From: Zonotrichia leucophrys gambelii
Taxonomy: Eukaryota; Chordata; Aves; Passeriformes; Passerellidae
Direction of reading: 5' to 3'
NCBI RefSeq assembly: GCF_028769735.1
Contig: NC_088194.1
Coordinates: 1,744,319 to 1,808,318 of the forward strand
DNA: 64,000 bases
Made by a program: the position numbers and the translations under genes
In this document: positions 44,233 through 56,000 of the stretch, piece by piece
How the letters are laid out: every line of letters begins with the position of its first letter
Position numbering within the stretch: the stretch's first letter is position 1
Notes under the pieces: generated by a model
The model's input: the letters and a program-made list of their open reading frames with translations, nothing else
Told to the model about the DNA's origin: nothing
Databases searched by the model: none

Positions 44233-44699
44233 TCCTTCTCCCCTCCAGTTTTTGGGCCTGTGCTGCCTTCAGGTGAGTGCTGATGGTTGGCAGATCTGTA
44301 CAGGTGCCCTCATCCTGTGTGGACTGGTTGTTATCCCATCCAAACAGGCATTTTAACAATTAAGCATCCTTAAATCATCTGTTTCACTGAGCTTAATTAA
44401 CAGCAGAAATAAAAACTACATCTTTATAACAAAGTTACATTCACATCACGCATATAAAACCCATTTTAACAGTTGCAAAAAGCCAATATTGTATTATAAT
44501 ATGTATCTATAACATCACCATAGGCCCCTGCTCAGCGTGGCTTGCCAGGGACATAAAGCCAGCTCCTGGCTGTGGTGTAATATCACCTGATCTTGAAAAA
44601 TAAATAGTAAAAAAAGTATCTTGCACCACTGAGTAAGAATATGCATATATGAGTAAGAATAAGTTTTGGCTAGGGGTCCAGCATGCCACAAGAAAATTG
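44233..44699. other. Intergenic, no gene seen
   Basis: AT-rich sequence. Reading frames are short and lack domain or splice context. Confidence 0.5.
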
Positions 44700-44942
44700 G
44701 CTGGGCACACAAATTCATTCATTCCCGTGACTGCGCTTTTCCCTTGTTCAGTCCTTTGCCGTATTTTGTCAAAGTTTGTTACCAAACCATTAAAATTCTG
44801 AAAGTGAGCGCGGATCTCGTCCCTTCCAGGCCTGTACGAGGCGAGCTGCGTGATAGACGAGACCACCAAGGTGGCTGCAGCTGGTGCGAGGTGAGAGAAA
44901 TGAGGAAAATCCCCCAAAACCCGAAACCAACCCCTCTCCATC
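44700..44942 (+). promoter_or_regulatory. Third copy of the candidate promoter/first exon, cut by LTR B
   Basis: Matches the 39,240-39,425 and 40,120-40,290 copies (TCAGTCCTTTGCCGTATTTT, then a donor-like GCGAGGTGAGAGAAATGAGG at about 44,885-44,904). It is broken at AACCCCTCTCCATC by the solo LTR. It lies upstream of, and in the same orientation as, the Ig gene at 47.4 kb. A link to that gene is inference. Confidence 0.4.
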
Positions 44943-45555
44943 TGTCCGGTTTTCGGCTGTTTGGATGGCCTGGAAAGGCCCGAGGTGGCCTTGGGGCAGC
45001 CCGCGTATCAAAGGACCTGAAGAGGCTTCAGTTCTTTTCTCGGTCTCGGTGTTTATTAATTGTTTATCTAAAAGATTTTCTCTCTGCCTGACAGAGCTCT
45101 GCTCAGCAGCCAGCCATGAGCACACTCATAGGGCGGTCACCTATCTTTGTACCCAAAGTTACATATACAATATTTATCATTTTTCCCCAATACCTTTCAC
45201 CCTTATTGCCCAGTGCACTTTTAGTAATGACCAATCCCAAAGTGCCACCATCACCACAGAAGATGGAGGAGGAGAAGAAGAAGAAGAAGAAGGACAGGAC
45301 ACGCCCCAATTCCCCCATCTTACTTCTCTAAACCCCCTGTACAGAAATCCTAAACCCTGTGTCTCACTCTCTAATTAACTCATCCCTTCACCATTCACCC
45401 CGGTGGAATCCTCCTATCCTCATACAGGTGTCGTCTCCTGTGTAGGATCAAAGTCCAGCCACCAGACACTTCTGGAACATTCCAGGACTCCCGAGCCCCC
45501 CAAGGGTGGTCTCGGTGACACCTCAGTGCTGAGGTGCTGAGATCCCACATCCATC
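44937..45555 (-). mobile_element. Solo LTR B with perfect 6-bp target duplication
   Basis: The LTR spans 44943-45549 (607 bp), from TGTCCGG to CCCACA on the plus strand. TCCATC flanks it at 44937-44942 and 45550-45555. It is closely related to LTR A at 24,728 and has the same orientation. The AATAAA signal is on the minus strand. No internal genes are present. Confidence 0.85.
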
Positions 45556-45577
45556 CCCTCTTTTGTAGTGAGTCCAG

Positions 45578-46940
45578 AGTTTCAAGGTTCCCTTCCCTGT
45601 GGAGAAGCCGTGGTGGAGCTGCCCCAGGCACCCCTGGCAGTGTCCAGGGCAGGGCTGGGGGAAGGTTTGGGGATTTTAGGGGAGTGGAATGAGAAGAGTT
45701 TTGGGTCCCACCATGGGCACCTGGGCAGCCTCCCAGCAGCACTGGGAAGGGGTTTCTGTCCCCTCCTTGCCCACATGGGCACGTTCTGGGATGTGGGACA
45801 GACAGACAGAAAATTTTTAGCTCCCAAAGGCCGAGCACAACTGGAGCTGGAGCCTGCCTTGAGTCTGGGCATCCCCTGGGCATCCCATGGGCATCCCCTG
45901 GGCATCCCCTCCATGGGCAGCTGTGCTCGGCCTTGGAGCTGTGCTGGGCTGGGGTCAGTGGGAATTGGCTCCATTCCCAGTTTCAAGGTTCCCTCCCCTG
46001 TGGAGAAGCCGTGGTGGAGCTGCCCCAGGCACCCCTGGCAGTGTCCAAGGCCGGGCTGGGCAGGGCTGGGGGAAGGTTTGGGGATTTTAGGGGAGTGGAA
46101 TGAGAAGAGTTTTGGGTCCCACCATGGGCACCTGGGCAGCCTCCCAGCAGCACTGGGAAGGGGTTTCTGTCCCCTCCTTGCCAACATGGGCACGTTCTGG
46201 GATGTGGGACAGACAGACAGAAAATTTGCAGCTCCCAAAGGCCGAGCCCAACTGGAGCTGGAGCCTGCCTTGAGTCTGGGCATCCCATGGGCATCCCTTC
46301 CATGGGCAGCTGTGCTGGGCTGGAGGGGCAGCGTGGCCTTGGAGCTGTGCTGGGTTGGGGTCAGTGGGAATTGGCTCCATTCCCAGTTTCAAGGTTCCCT
46401 TCCCTGTGGAGAAGCCGTGGTGGAGCTGCCCCACGCACCCCTGGCAGTGTCCAGGGCAGGGCTGGGGGAAGGTTTGGGGATTTTAGGGGAGTGGAATGAG
46501 AAGAGTTTTGGGTCCCACCATGGGCACCTGGGCAGCCTCCCAGCAGCACTGGGAAGGGGTTTCTGTCCCCTCCTTGCCAACATGGGCACGTTCTGGGATG
46601 TGGGACAGACAGACAGAACATTTGCAGCTCCCAAAGGCCGAGCCCAACTGGAGCTGGAGCCTGCCTTGAGTCTGGGCATCCCATGGGCATCCCCTGGGCA
46701 TCCCCTGGGCATCCCCTCCGTGGGCAGCTGTGCTGGGCTGGAGGGGCAGCGTGGCCTTGGAGCTGTGCTGGGCTGGGGTCAGTGGGAATTGGCTCCATTC
46801 CCAGTTTCAAGGTTCCCTTCCCTGTGGAGAAGCCGTGGTGGAGCTGCCCCAGGCACCCCTGGCAGTGTCCAGGGCCGGGCTGGGCAGGGCTGGGGGAAGG
46901 TTTGGGGATTTTAGGGGAGTGGAATGAGAAGAGTTTTGGG
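45578..46940 (+). repeat. About 400-418-bp tandem repeat, 3.4 copies
   Basis: TTCAAGGTTCCC starts units at 45,581, 45,982, 46,388 and 46,806 (periods 401, 406 and 418). Length differences come mainly from the number of GGGCATCCC(C/A)T repeats. Each unit includes a CR1-like GTGTCCA(A/G)GGC stretch. Long frames on both strands (448 and 279 codons) follow the repeat and are not genes. Confidence 0.88.
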
Positions 46941-47060
46941 TCCCTCCCAACCCAAACTTTTCCACGATTCCCAAATTCTGCTCCGAGGAGCAGCTGCAGG
47001 TTGGACCAGGAGCTCCCTGTCCTGCTCAGTGACCCCTCCTGACCCTCCCATCCCCAAATC
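46925..47060 (+). mobile_element. CR1 3' fragment
   Basis: TCCCTCCCAACCCAAACTTT at about 46,940-46,960 is followed by TCCACGATTCCCAAATTC, matching the CR1 3' terminus. Confidence 0.55.
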
Positions 47061-47444
47061 CTCGTTCCCCTTTCCCTCTCAGGTCCCCTCCGGGCTCCAT
47101 CCTTGGCACGAGGCTCAGGGGGCTCAGCCTGGGGGTGGCCTTGTGCTCTCCCTTTGCTCAGGGACCCTTCCATGAGCCCCCCCCATGAGCCCTCAAACAC
47201 CCCCAGGCCTGATGGGCTTCATCCTCTGGATTCAGCCATTTCATCCCACCTTGATCCCAGCTTGGTCCCAACTCTATCCCGCTTTCATCCCAACTTCAGC
47301 CTACCTTCATCCCACCTCCAACCTATACTCAGCACTCCTTCACCCCTGCTTTATCCCACCTCCAACCCACCTTCATCCCCCCTTCAGCTGACCTCCACCC
47401 CGCCTTCATCCCAAATTCTCTCCCCACTTTCTCTTCCCTGCCAG
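47061..47444 (+). other. Upstream of Ig gene exon; pyrimidine-rich
   Basis: A long pyrimidine-rich run of CATCCCACCTTCA-like repeats (about 47,215-47,440) ends in the acceptor CTTCCCTGCCAG. I found no signal-peptide exon here. Confidence 0.5.
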
Positions 47445-50400
47445 TGACACCATGAATGTGACAAATTCATTGGACGAGTTCATGTGCCTCTGCATCAACA
47501 ACACTAAAGAAAATGCAACACACTGGTATCATAATGTCGGAGAGAACTTAGTGGTTGTGGAACATGATGAATGCTATTATTATCAAACCAAATTTCAAAG
47601 CTATGTTAATGTCTACAAGGACAGCAACATGCTCTGCATGTGCATGTGGGTGACAGTGGATGGTGGGACCTACGGTGTACGTAGTGATGGAAAAAGATCC
47701 ACCTTCGAAGTCGAGAAATCCAGTAGGTGCTTTTCGTGCTGTTTTGGGGGGGGGGGTTTACACTGAAAGAGAAGTTTGTGACACCCCTGTGCCCACAGTG
47801 AAGCTGAAAGAGCTCACGTTGACCTGCAAGGCCCAGAACTGCTCACACGAGTCCTGCAAGTGCGGCCTGACCTCCTCCTCAGCCCTGGCTAAGCTGAAAC
47901 GGCTGAACTGCACGACAGCGAACTCCGTCAAAAGTGAGAGCATCACTGTCACCACCCCCAGGGTTGTCACCACCCCCAGGGTTGTCACCACCCCTGGCAT
48001 TGTCACCACCCCCGGGGTGCTCTGCAATGGTGAGAGCTGGGGACAGAAGGAGGAAAGGTGGGGTGGGCTGATGCCAATCCTCTGAGGAACATGGGAATGT
48101 TGAGGTTGGGTTGAGCTGATCCTGATCCCCTGAGAGCAGGAAAAGCTGGGATTTGGGGCTGGGCTGATCCCACTCTCCAGGCTCTGGCTCTCCCTGGAGC
48201 GGTGGCTCAGATGCAGAGGGAAGCTCTGACCCGTGTCCCTTTCTGTCTCCTCACCAGGAAACACCACAGTCCCTTCCAGCACAGGTAAGCTGCCACCCCT
48301 GTCCAGCCACATTCCCGAGTGTCCCCAAATGTCCTCAATGGTCCCCAGGTGTCTCCGAGTGCCCGGAGCAGCTTTTCCATGCCCAGCTGGGAAGGGGGAT
48401 TGGGGAGCCCCAGCCCAGCACCCTCCAGCTCCTCCCAAAATCCCTTTGCTGGGAATGTCCAGGCTCTTCCCAGAGGTGCCAGGGACGGGACAAGGAGTGG
48501 TGGCCACAAACCCAACCCCAAGGAACCATCCCTGTTTGAGAACCTCTTCCCATGGAGGGTCCCCTCTGGAGCCACCCCAAACCCACCTGGCCGTGTCCCC
48601 TGCTCTGGGTGACCCTGTCCTGGCAGAGCTGGGGAATCTCCAGAGTTCCTTTCTGACCCAGCAACTGTGGGATTCTGGGGTTTGAGGATTCGGGGATTGG
48701 GGATTCTGGGATTTGAGGATTCTGGGATTTGAGGATTCGGGGATTGGGGATTCTGGGGTTTGGGGATTCAGGGATTGGGGATTCTGGGATTTGGGGATTC
48801 TGGGATTTGGGGATTCTGGGATTTGGGAATTCTGGGATTTGGGGATTCTGGGATTTGGGGATTCTGGGATTTGAGGATTCGGGGATTGGGGATTCTGGGG
48901 TTTGGGGATTCAGGGATTGGGGATTCTGGGATTTGAGGATTCTGGGATTTGGGGATTCTGGGGTTCTCCTGCTGCTGCCTCCACCAAGCCGCTCCTCCTC
49001 ATCTAGCGCCGCCTCTGCCCTGGCTTGGAGTGAGATCCCCTGGAATGAGGGATCAGGGTGGGATTTGAGGCCAAATCCCCTCTGCCCCAATGCCAGGAAG
49101 AGCCAGTTTTATTTTGGGATGTCACCCCTGAATCTTTCGTTTCCAGGTACCTCATCCATGGGCGGCATAGCTGCGGGTGTGGCTGTGGCTGTATTGCTTG
49201 GTTTGGTGCTTTTTGTCTTAGGTTTCTTCTGTAAATCCAAAGGTGAGTGTGGAAAACCATCCCTGGAGCCCTGGGGAGCTGGAGGTGGGACCTGGGAGGG
49301 GGACAGAGCCAGAATGGGGCAGATTTGGAGTCCCAATTTGGGGCTGATTTGGGATTCTCCTGACTCTGTCTCATCTCCTCTCATGGTTTAACACATAATT
49401 GGGTTTTTAGCTGGGGGAGAGCCCAGGGGCTGTGGGGTTGGGTCCCTGTGGGGCAGAGCCAATCTGCTGGCTGGGTTTGTGATTGAAACCACTGAAAGGA
49501 GCTGAACGGCCTCTGAAAAAAAGCAAATTTTTTAAAAACCAACAGAGCCCAAGCTCTCTTTCCTCTGGCCTGGGGACAGGTTACTGGCCTGCCCCACACA
49601 GCCAGGTTGGTGCAGGGCTGGGCTGAGACTTCAGCCTCAGCTGGGCCTTCACCAGGAGGGTCCCAATGCCATGAGCAGCCACCAGGTGTGTCCCAATGCC
49701 ACCAGAAGTGTCCCAGTGCCACCGGGTGTGTCCCAATGGCACCAGGAGTGTCCCAATGCCACGAGCAACTATCCCAATGCCACAGTCAGGCCGTGTCCCC
49801 AGGAGTGTCCCAATGCCACCAGGTGTGTCCCAATGGCATGAGCAGCCACCAGGTGTGTCCCAGTGCCACCAGGTGTGTCCCAATGCCATGAGCAGCCACC
49901 AGGTGTGTCCCAGTGCCACCAGGAGTGTCCCAGTGCCACCAGGTGTGTCCCAATGGCACCAGGAGTGTCCCAGTGCCACCAGGAGTGTCCCAATGGCACC
50001 AGGAGTGTCTCAATGCCATGAGCAGCCACCAGGTGTGTCCCAATGCCACCAGGTGTGTCCCAGTGCCACCAGGTGTGTCCCAATGCCATGAGCAGCCACC
50101 AGGAGTGTCCCAACACCAGGAGTGTCCCAATGCCACCAGGAGTGTCCCAGTGCCACCAGGAGGGTCCCAATGCCATGAGCAGCCACCAGGAGTGTCCCAA
50201 TGCCACCAGGAGTGTCCCAGTGCCACCAGGAGGGTCCCAGCACCAGCAGCAGCCTCATGGCCAGCCCTGGGGGCAGCTCCCAAATCCTCAGGGCTGGGTT
50301 CTCTCAGCCCGGCCCGCACTGGACTTTGCTTCGCTGCTTTCAGCCAGGTGTGCTGCACACAGAAGGGCAAAAGCAGCAAAAGCAAATTGGTTTTTTTTCT

Positions 50401-50510
50401 TTTTACCAGTGCCCTGCAGGAGGAGAAGGTTCTGGATCAACGGTGGCATCCAGGGCAACTCACACGGTGCTGCTGAGGACATGGACACACAGGCTGAGTC
50501 ATTTCTGTGA
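47445..50510 (+). CDS. Ig-superfamily type I membrane protein, CD2/SLAM-like
   Basis: Five exons read from splice sites: V-like domain 47445-47722, C2-like domain plus stalk 47799-48029, stalk mini-exon 48258-48284, transmembrane 49147-49242, last exon 50410-50510 (TGA 50508-50510). Internal junctions are phase 1. The V-like domain has WYHNVGENLVVVEH, TKFQSYVNV and DGGTYGV, a pattern like CD48/SLAM V domains. The next exon has LTLTCKA and LNCTTANSV, like the CD2-family C2 domain, but is short and has no Trp. The stalk is VTTPRV repeated four times. The membrane segment is GIAAGVAVAVLLGLVLFVLG, and the tail starts PCRRRRFW and has no ITSM. The first exon's frame implies an upstream exon ending in phase 2, which is unusual, and no signal exon was found. 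It may be expressed or decaying. The last exon is inferred from a strong polypyrimidine acceptor and matching phase. Confidence 0.6.
47946..48017 (+). repeat. 18-bp coding repeat in the stalk
   Basis: GTCACCACCCCCAGGGTT-type units repeated four times encode VTTPRV/VTTPGI. This is a mucin-like stalk repeat within exon 2 of the Ig gene. Confidence 0.8.
48622..48967 (+). repeat. Minisatellite grown from a CR1 tail
   Basis: CTGGGGAATCTCCAGAGTTC to TGACCCAGCAACTGTGGGAT is CR1 3'-end-like. It runs into about 20 units of GGGATTCTGGGATTTG. It sits in an intron of the Ig gene and creates GFGDSGI-type frames that are not genes. Confidence 0.75.
49665..50240 (+). repeat. 18-bp minisatellite GTGTCCCAATGCCACCAG
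   Basis: About 30 units with GAGCAGCCACCAG variants, in the last intron of the Ig gene. The 18-bp period leaves all frames open on both strands. Confidence 0.9.
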
Positions 50511-50739
50511 TGGAGCACATCAACCCTTTGGTGCTATACAACACTCCAAATACCCTGATAAAGCTTTAGAACAAACCAACCTAACAAACAAACACTAATT
50601 CTCTCCCAGATGAGGAAAAGGGACAAGGTGAAAACACGTAAAGAAAATAACATGGGACGCTGGAATGTGGTTAGCATTTTCCTGTTGTGAGGTAGCACTA
50701 GGGAATGGCAAAGCAGCCTCACAAGTTGAAAGCAGCATT

Positions 50740-51270
50740 AAGAAAAATTTATTTTTTTATTTAGTGTCCTGTTCTTTTCTTTGTATTTTTACGGTTTGTT
50801 TTGAGATTTATGAAACAGTAGCTAACACTAAACCTTCAGAACATTAACTTTCCTTTTCTTACTGACAATCCGAAGTGACAAAACCTAAAATTTCAACCTC
50901 TAGAATTGTTCTCCTTCATTTCACTTGGGGAGAGAACTCTCTCTTGTTAATTTTTTGGATTAATTTAATTTTTCTCCACAAGAAAACAGTTCTCTTGTGG
51001 CTCTTTCCATTCCTTTTCCCTCCTTTTCCACAAGCTGTGTTCATGGGCCATGTCAATTTATGGGGTACTGTGTGAAGGATGAGCTGTTCAAGGGCAAAGG
51101 TTCTCTTTATCTCAGGATTTCAGCCTAAAATTAAATTAAATTTCACCCCTCCCATCTGGGTCTCAATTCCTCTTCTCTGACCTCGGTGTCTTCATGGTGC
51201 TCCTCTACACCCCAGAATTTTGTCCTTTTTCCCCCTCTGGAGGGAGGATGGAAGCACTGAGAGAGGTAAT
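50740..51270 (+). repeat. Flanking element, copy 2 of a diverged pair
   Basis: Partner of 42,940-43,745, lying directly 3' of the Ig gene. See that entry for shared landmarks. Confidence 0.5.
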
Positions 51271-51714
51271 ACCTCAGCCTGGTTTACAGACCAAACAACT
51301 CTAAAAAGACCAAATTGATAAAATACGAGTTTACCATAGCAAGGAACAATCAAGGCCATTAGCATGGAAACTGAAGCATTAACACAAAAGGGATATTTGA
51401 AGTGTGCCTTACTGAGCAGCGTTAAGTAATGAAGAAATTAATTTCTTGTATATATTTGCCATTTCTTGTATATATTTGCCATTTCATTATTTAACTTTTA
51501 TTTTTTTTTTTTTGGACCAGCAAAATGCAATAAGCTGCTGTTTTCTGAAATGATACTTTCTGAAATGATGATTTCTGAAAAAAAAATTTTTGATGTCTGA
51601 ATGTCTGAATGTGATGCGCTGTTTTGGTGCAAATACTTTTTAGGAGTGTAAAACTGGAGAGCAATTTATAATAATAAAGAAGGCGCTGTTCCTGTATTTG
51701 CACAAGTGTGTGTG
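51271..51714. other. Intergenic, no gene seen
   Basis: AT-rich sequence with a direct repeat of ATTTCTTGTATATATTTGCC (about 51,442-51,481) and a T-run near 51,500. No gene is supported. Confidence 0.5.
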
Positions 51715-52024
51715 TGTTGGGAATTTAGCTGACAAGAGACTGGAAAAGTACAAGACTGTGGCTAATTCTAAGTCTTGCACTTGTCAAGATAGTGTGTCTT
51801 TGGGCTTAGCTGAGTATGATAAAGAAATGGACAGCGAGATGTGAGAAGTAGAGAACGTAGGCCCAAAGGAATGTGGATGAGTTAATGCTATAGTTTAACC
51901 AATAGATTGCTTGGTTTACAGAATATTCATAAATTTATTATTTGCTGTATGAGTGTTTGATGTTTTCTTCAGTAAACTGGACGTGTGATGAACCATCTGG
52001 TGTCCTGGTCTCCTTCCTTCGACA
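51715..52024 (+). mobile_element. Possible solo LTR, about 310 bp
   Basis: Starts TGTTGGGAATTTAG and ends CCTTCCTTCGACA, with GT-rich flanks on both sides (TGTGTG before, GGTGTG after) that could be a target duplication but are too simple to prove it. No internal genes are present. Confidence 0.4.
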
Positions 52025-52119
52025 GGTGTGTGTCATTTGTCCATCTCAACTGTGACAATCCTGCAGATGCTCACCTGAGCCTGGCTGGGCTGGGCAGGGT
52101 CAGAATTCAGCCAGGCCAG

Positions 52120-52553
52120 ACTAAACCAGGCCAGAACTCAGACTAAACCAGGCCAGACTAAACCAGGCCAGAACTCACTAAACCAGGCCAGACTAAACCA
52201 GGCCAGAACTCACTAAACCAGGCCAGGCTCAGACTAAACCAGGCCAGAACTCAGACTAAACCAGGCCAGAACTCAGACTAAACCAGGCCAGAACTCAGAC
52301 TAAACCAGGCCAGGCTCAGACTAAACCAGGCCAGACTAAACCAGGCCAGAACTCACTAAACCAGGCCAGAACTCAGACTAAACCAGGCCAGACTAAACCA
52401 GGCCAGACTCAGACTAAACCAGGCCAGAACTCAGACTAAACCAGGCCAGACTCAGACTAAACCAGGCCAGACTAAACCAGGCCAGAACTCAGACTAAACC
52501 AGGCCAGACTCAGACTAAACCAGGCCAGACTCAAACTAAACCAGGCCAGAACT
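52120..52553 (+). repeat. Minisatellite CAGACTAAACCAGGC
   Basis: 15-bp units alternate with 22-bp units containing CAGAACTCAGACTAAACCAG. The array lies between the Ig gene and the 3' end of POLR3C. Confidence 0.9.
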
Positions 52554-53067
52554 CAGCTTTTTCCTTGCAGACAGCCTCAGCCCTAGGCTGCATTTCCTGC
52601 CTAGGGTTCGGTTTAGGGTTTCCAAACCACAAAGCCCAGAGCTCCAGGCATCCCAAGGGGAACACAAAACTGCCACACCGTGCCTTCCTCCACAGCTTTT
52701 CCTTGGAACCTGCCTTAGCCCACAGCAAACTGGCACCAGGAGCCTGGGCAGGTGAGTTCTGTTCACCTGGAGAAGGCTGGTGTTGGTGTTTGGGGACCTG
52801 TGGGCTGGAGTGGGACGATGCTGAAATTCTGCATTTTGCAGGATGGTTCCCAGACCCAAACTGGCACCGGTGCCAGCTCAGGCTGGTTTGGCAGTGCCAA
52901 GCAGCTCCTGCCATCTGCCAGCAGGGTTCTGACACACAGGAGCGTTATTACCAAGTGTTCCTTTATTCTCAGCAGCAGCAGCACTGCGGGCAGAGGCAGC
53001 TGCTCCCTGTCCCCGCTGCCATCCTCGTCCTCTTGTCCCTGTCCTTGTCCTTGTCCTGTCCTGTCCC
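52554..53067. other. 3' flank/UTR region of POLR3C
   Basis: Directly downstream (minus strand) of the POLR3C stop. Probably 3' UTR in part, but no clear AATAAA could be assigned. Plus-strand frames here are not supported. Confidence 0.4.
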
Positions 53068-56000
53068 TCAGGGCCTCTTCATGGTGCTCTCGATGAAGGA
53101 CTCCAGCACAAAGATGGTCTCGTCCACCTGGTTCTCGCTGGCGTCGATCCTGGGGACACACAGGGATGGGCAGGGTCCCCACAGGGTCCCCAATCCCCTC
53201 CCCACCCTGCTCCCATCCCAGCTTTCATCCAATCCTTCCCTTAAGAGTTTTTCTCTTTTCTTTTATCTGATCCTTTCCTGAAGATTTTTTTCTCCTGAGA
53301 AGCCTCACCAACAAAATGTAAACAATAATTAATTATCTGCTGCAGGTGGATCTGGGATTGGTCCCATGTGGTTGCTTTTAATTAATGGCCAATCACAGTC
53401 CGCTGGCTCAGACTCTCTGATATAAATCGATATAAATCTATATAAGTCTTTGTTTTTAATTTCTTTTCTTTTCTAGTCTTAGCTAGCCTTCTGATGAAAT
53501 GCTTTCTTTATTCTTTTAGTATAGTTTTAATATAATATATAATATATAATATATAATATATTACTTAATATAAAATATATTTTTATAAATAATATTTTTA
53601 TATTTCTAGTTATATATTATATATTATATATTATATATTACATATTATATATTATATCTTTATATATATTTATGGATATATAAATATATATCTACATAAT
53701 TATATTTTTATATTACTTATATATTTATATATACTGTTACTATTATAATATTAATATTTATTTTGTTATATTTTATATTATTATATTTAGATATTCATAT
53801 AATTATATAGCTATAATATCACTATATTATAGGCATTATTTAATAAAATAATAAATATAGATATAATAAATATAAAATATATAATAAATATAAAATATAT
53901 AATAAAATAAGAGATCAAGCCTCCTGAAACACAGAGCCCACCCCCGTCTGCCCCTCACTTGTTGACGCTGCGTTTGAGGCTCTCCAGCTGCTGCCGCTCG
54001 GGGCCCGTGATCATCTCCTCCACCTCGTGCAGCTGCGCCGCCTCGGCGCCCGTGGCCTGCATGGAGGCCAGGATGGCCTCAACCCGCTGCGACTTCTCCA
54101 GGAGCCGCCTGCCGGGACAGGGACAGCGCGGGCAGGTGGCGGCGGCAGCGCCGTGCCAGCCGTGTGCCCGCTGTGCCAGCCGTGTGCCCGCCGTGTGCCC
54201 GCCGTGTGCCTGCTGTGTGCCCGCCATGTGCCCGCCATGTGCCCGCCATGCCCGCCATGTGCCTGCCATGTGGCCACCATGCCAGCCTACCGTGTGCCCG
54301 CCATGCCCACCGTGCCTGTCGTGCCCGCCGTGTGCCCACCGTGTCAGCCTACCGTGTGCCTGCCATGCCCGCCGTGTGCCCGCCATGCCCGCCGTGTGCC
54401 TGCTGTGTGCCCGCCATGCCCGCCGTGTGCCCGCCATGTGCCCGCCATGTGCCAGCCGTGTGCCCGCCGTGTGCCCACCATGTGCCAGCCGTGTGCCCGC
54501 CATGTGCCAACCGTGTGCCAGCCGTGTGCCCGCTGTGTGCCCCCTGTGTGCCCGCCATGTGCCCGCTGTGCCCGCCGTGCCAGCCCGCCCCCCCATGGAG
54601 CTCACTTGTTCTCGCGCATCTCGTGCTGCCGCCGCTCCATCAGGTTGGCCACGCTCTGCGGGAGGAACGGGAGAAGCCAACGTGGTGTGAGGGGAGCACT
54701 GAGAATGCCATGGGGGACACGGGGACAGACACTGACACCAATGGGGGACACGGGGACAGACACTGACACCCATGGGGGACACGGGGACAGACACTGACAG
54801 CAATGGGGGACACGGGGACAGTCACTGCCACCCATGGGGGACACGGGGACAGACACTGACACCCATGGGGGACACGGGGACAGACACTGACACCCATGGG
54901 GGACACGGGGACGGTCACTGACAGCAATGGGGGACACGGGGACAGTCATTGTCACCCATGGGGGACACGGGGACAGACACTGACACCCATGGGGGACACG
55001 GGGACAGACATTGTCACCCATGGGGGACACGGGGACAGACACTGACACCCATGGGGGACACAGGGACAGACACTGACAGCAATGGGGGACACGGGGACAG
55101 TCATTGTCACCCATGGGGGACACGGGGACGGTCACTGACAGCAATGGGGGACACGGGGACAGACATTGTCACCCATGGGGGACACGGGGACGGACATTGT
55201 CACCCATGGGGGACACGGGGACGGACACTGTCACCCATGGGGGACACGGGGACGGACATTGTCACCCATGGGGGACATGAGGACAGACATTGTCACCCAT
55301 GGTCACTCACAGCACTGAGAATGCCATGGGGGACACGGGGACGGTCACTGACAGCAATGGGGGACACGGGGACAGCCATTGTCACCCATGGTCACTCACA
55401 GCACTGAGAATGCCACGGGGAGGCGGCCACGGAGCGAGGGTGGCACTGGGAGGGAGCTGGGAGGGGATTGGGAGGGATTGGGATGGACTGGGAGGGACTG
55501 GGATGGAGTAGGAGGGAGCTGGAATGGATTGGGAGGAACTGGGATGGACTGGGAGGGACTGGGACCAAACTGGGAGGGACTGGGAATGAGCTGGGGTGGA
55601 CTAGGATGGACTGGGATGGACTGGGATGGACTGGGATGGAATGAGACCAAACTGGGATGGGACTGGGATGGACTGGGAGGGACTGGGACCAAACTGGGAT
55701 GGTTCCCTGCATCAGGGCCTGGATTCCCTGGCAATTCCTGCAGGGACAGACCAGGATCTGTGACCTGGGACACACCAGGACCAGGATCTGTGATCTGGGA
55801 CACACCAGGATCTGTGATCTGGGACAGACCAGGACCAGGATCCGTGATCTGGGACACACCAGGATCTGTGATCTGTGATCTGGGACACACCAGGACCAGG
55901 ATCTGTGACCTGGGACAGACCAGGATCTGTGACCTGGGACACACCAGGATCTGTGATCTGGGACAGACCAGGACCAGGATCTGTGATCTGGGACACACCA

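Noticed and set aside
45568..47200. 448- and 279-codon frames
   Set aside because: Translations of the 400-bp tandem repeat; the repeated peptide follows the DNA unit and contains CR1-like sequence.
47445..50510. CD160 (a neighbour of POLR3C in humans) as identity of the Ig gene
   Set aside because: Position is tempting, but CD160 has a single Ig domain and the visible motifs fit CD2/SLAM V and C2 domains better.
54000..54803. Cys/Pro-rich and AGTRRAHGGH-type frames over 240-280 codons
   Set aside because: Minisatellite translation; the real content is two short POLR3C exons (53959-54108 and 54606-54655).
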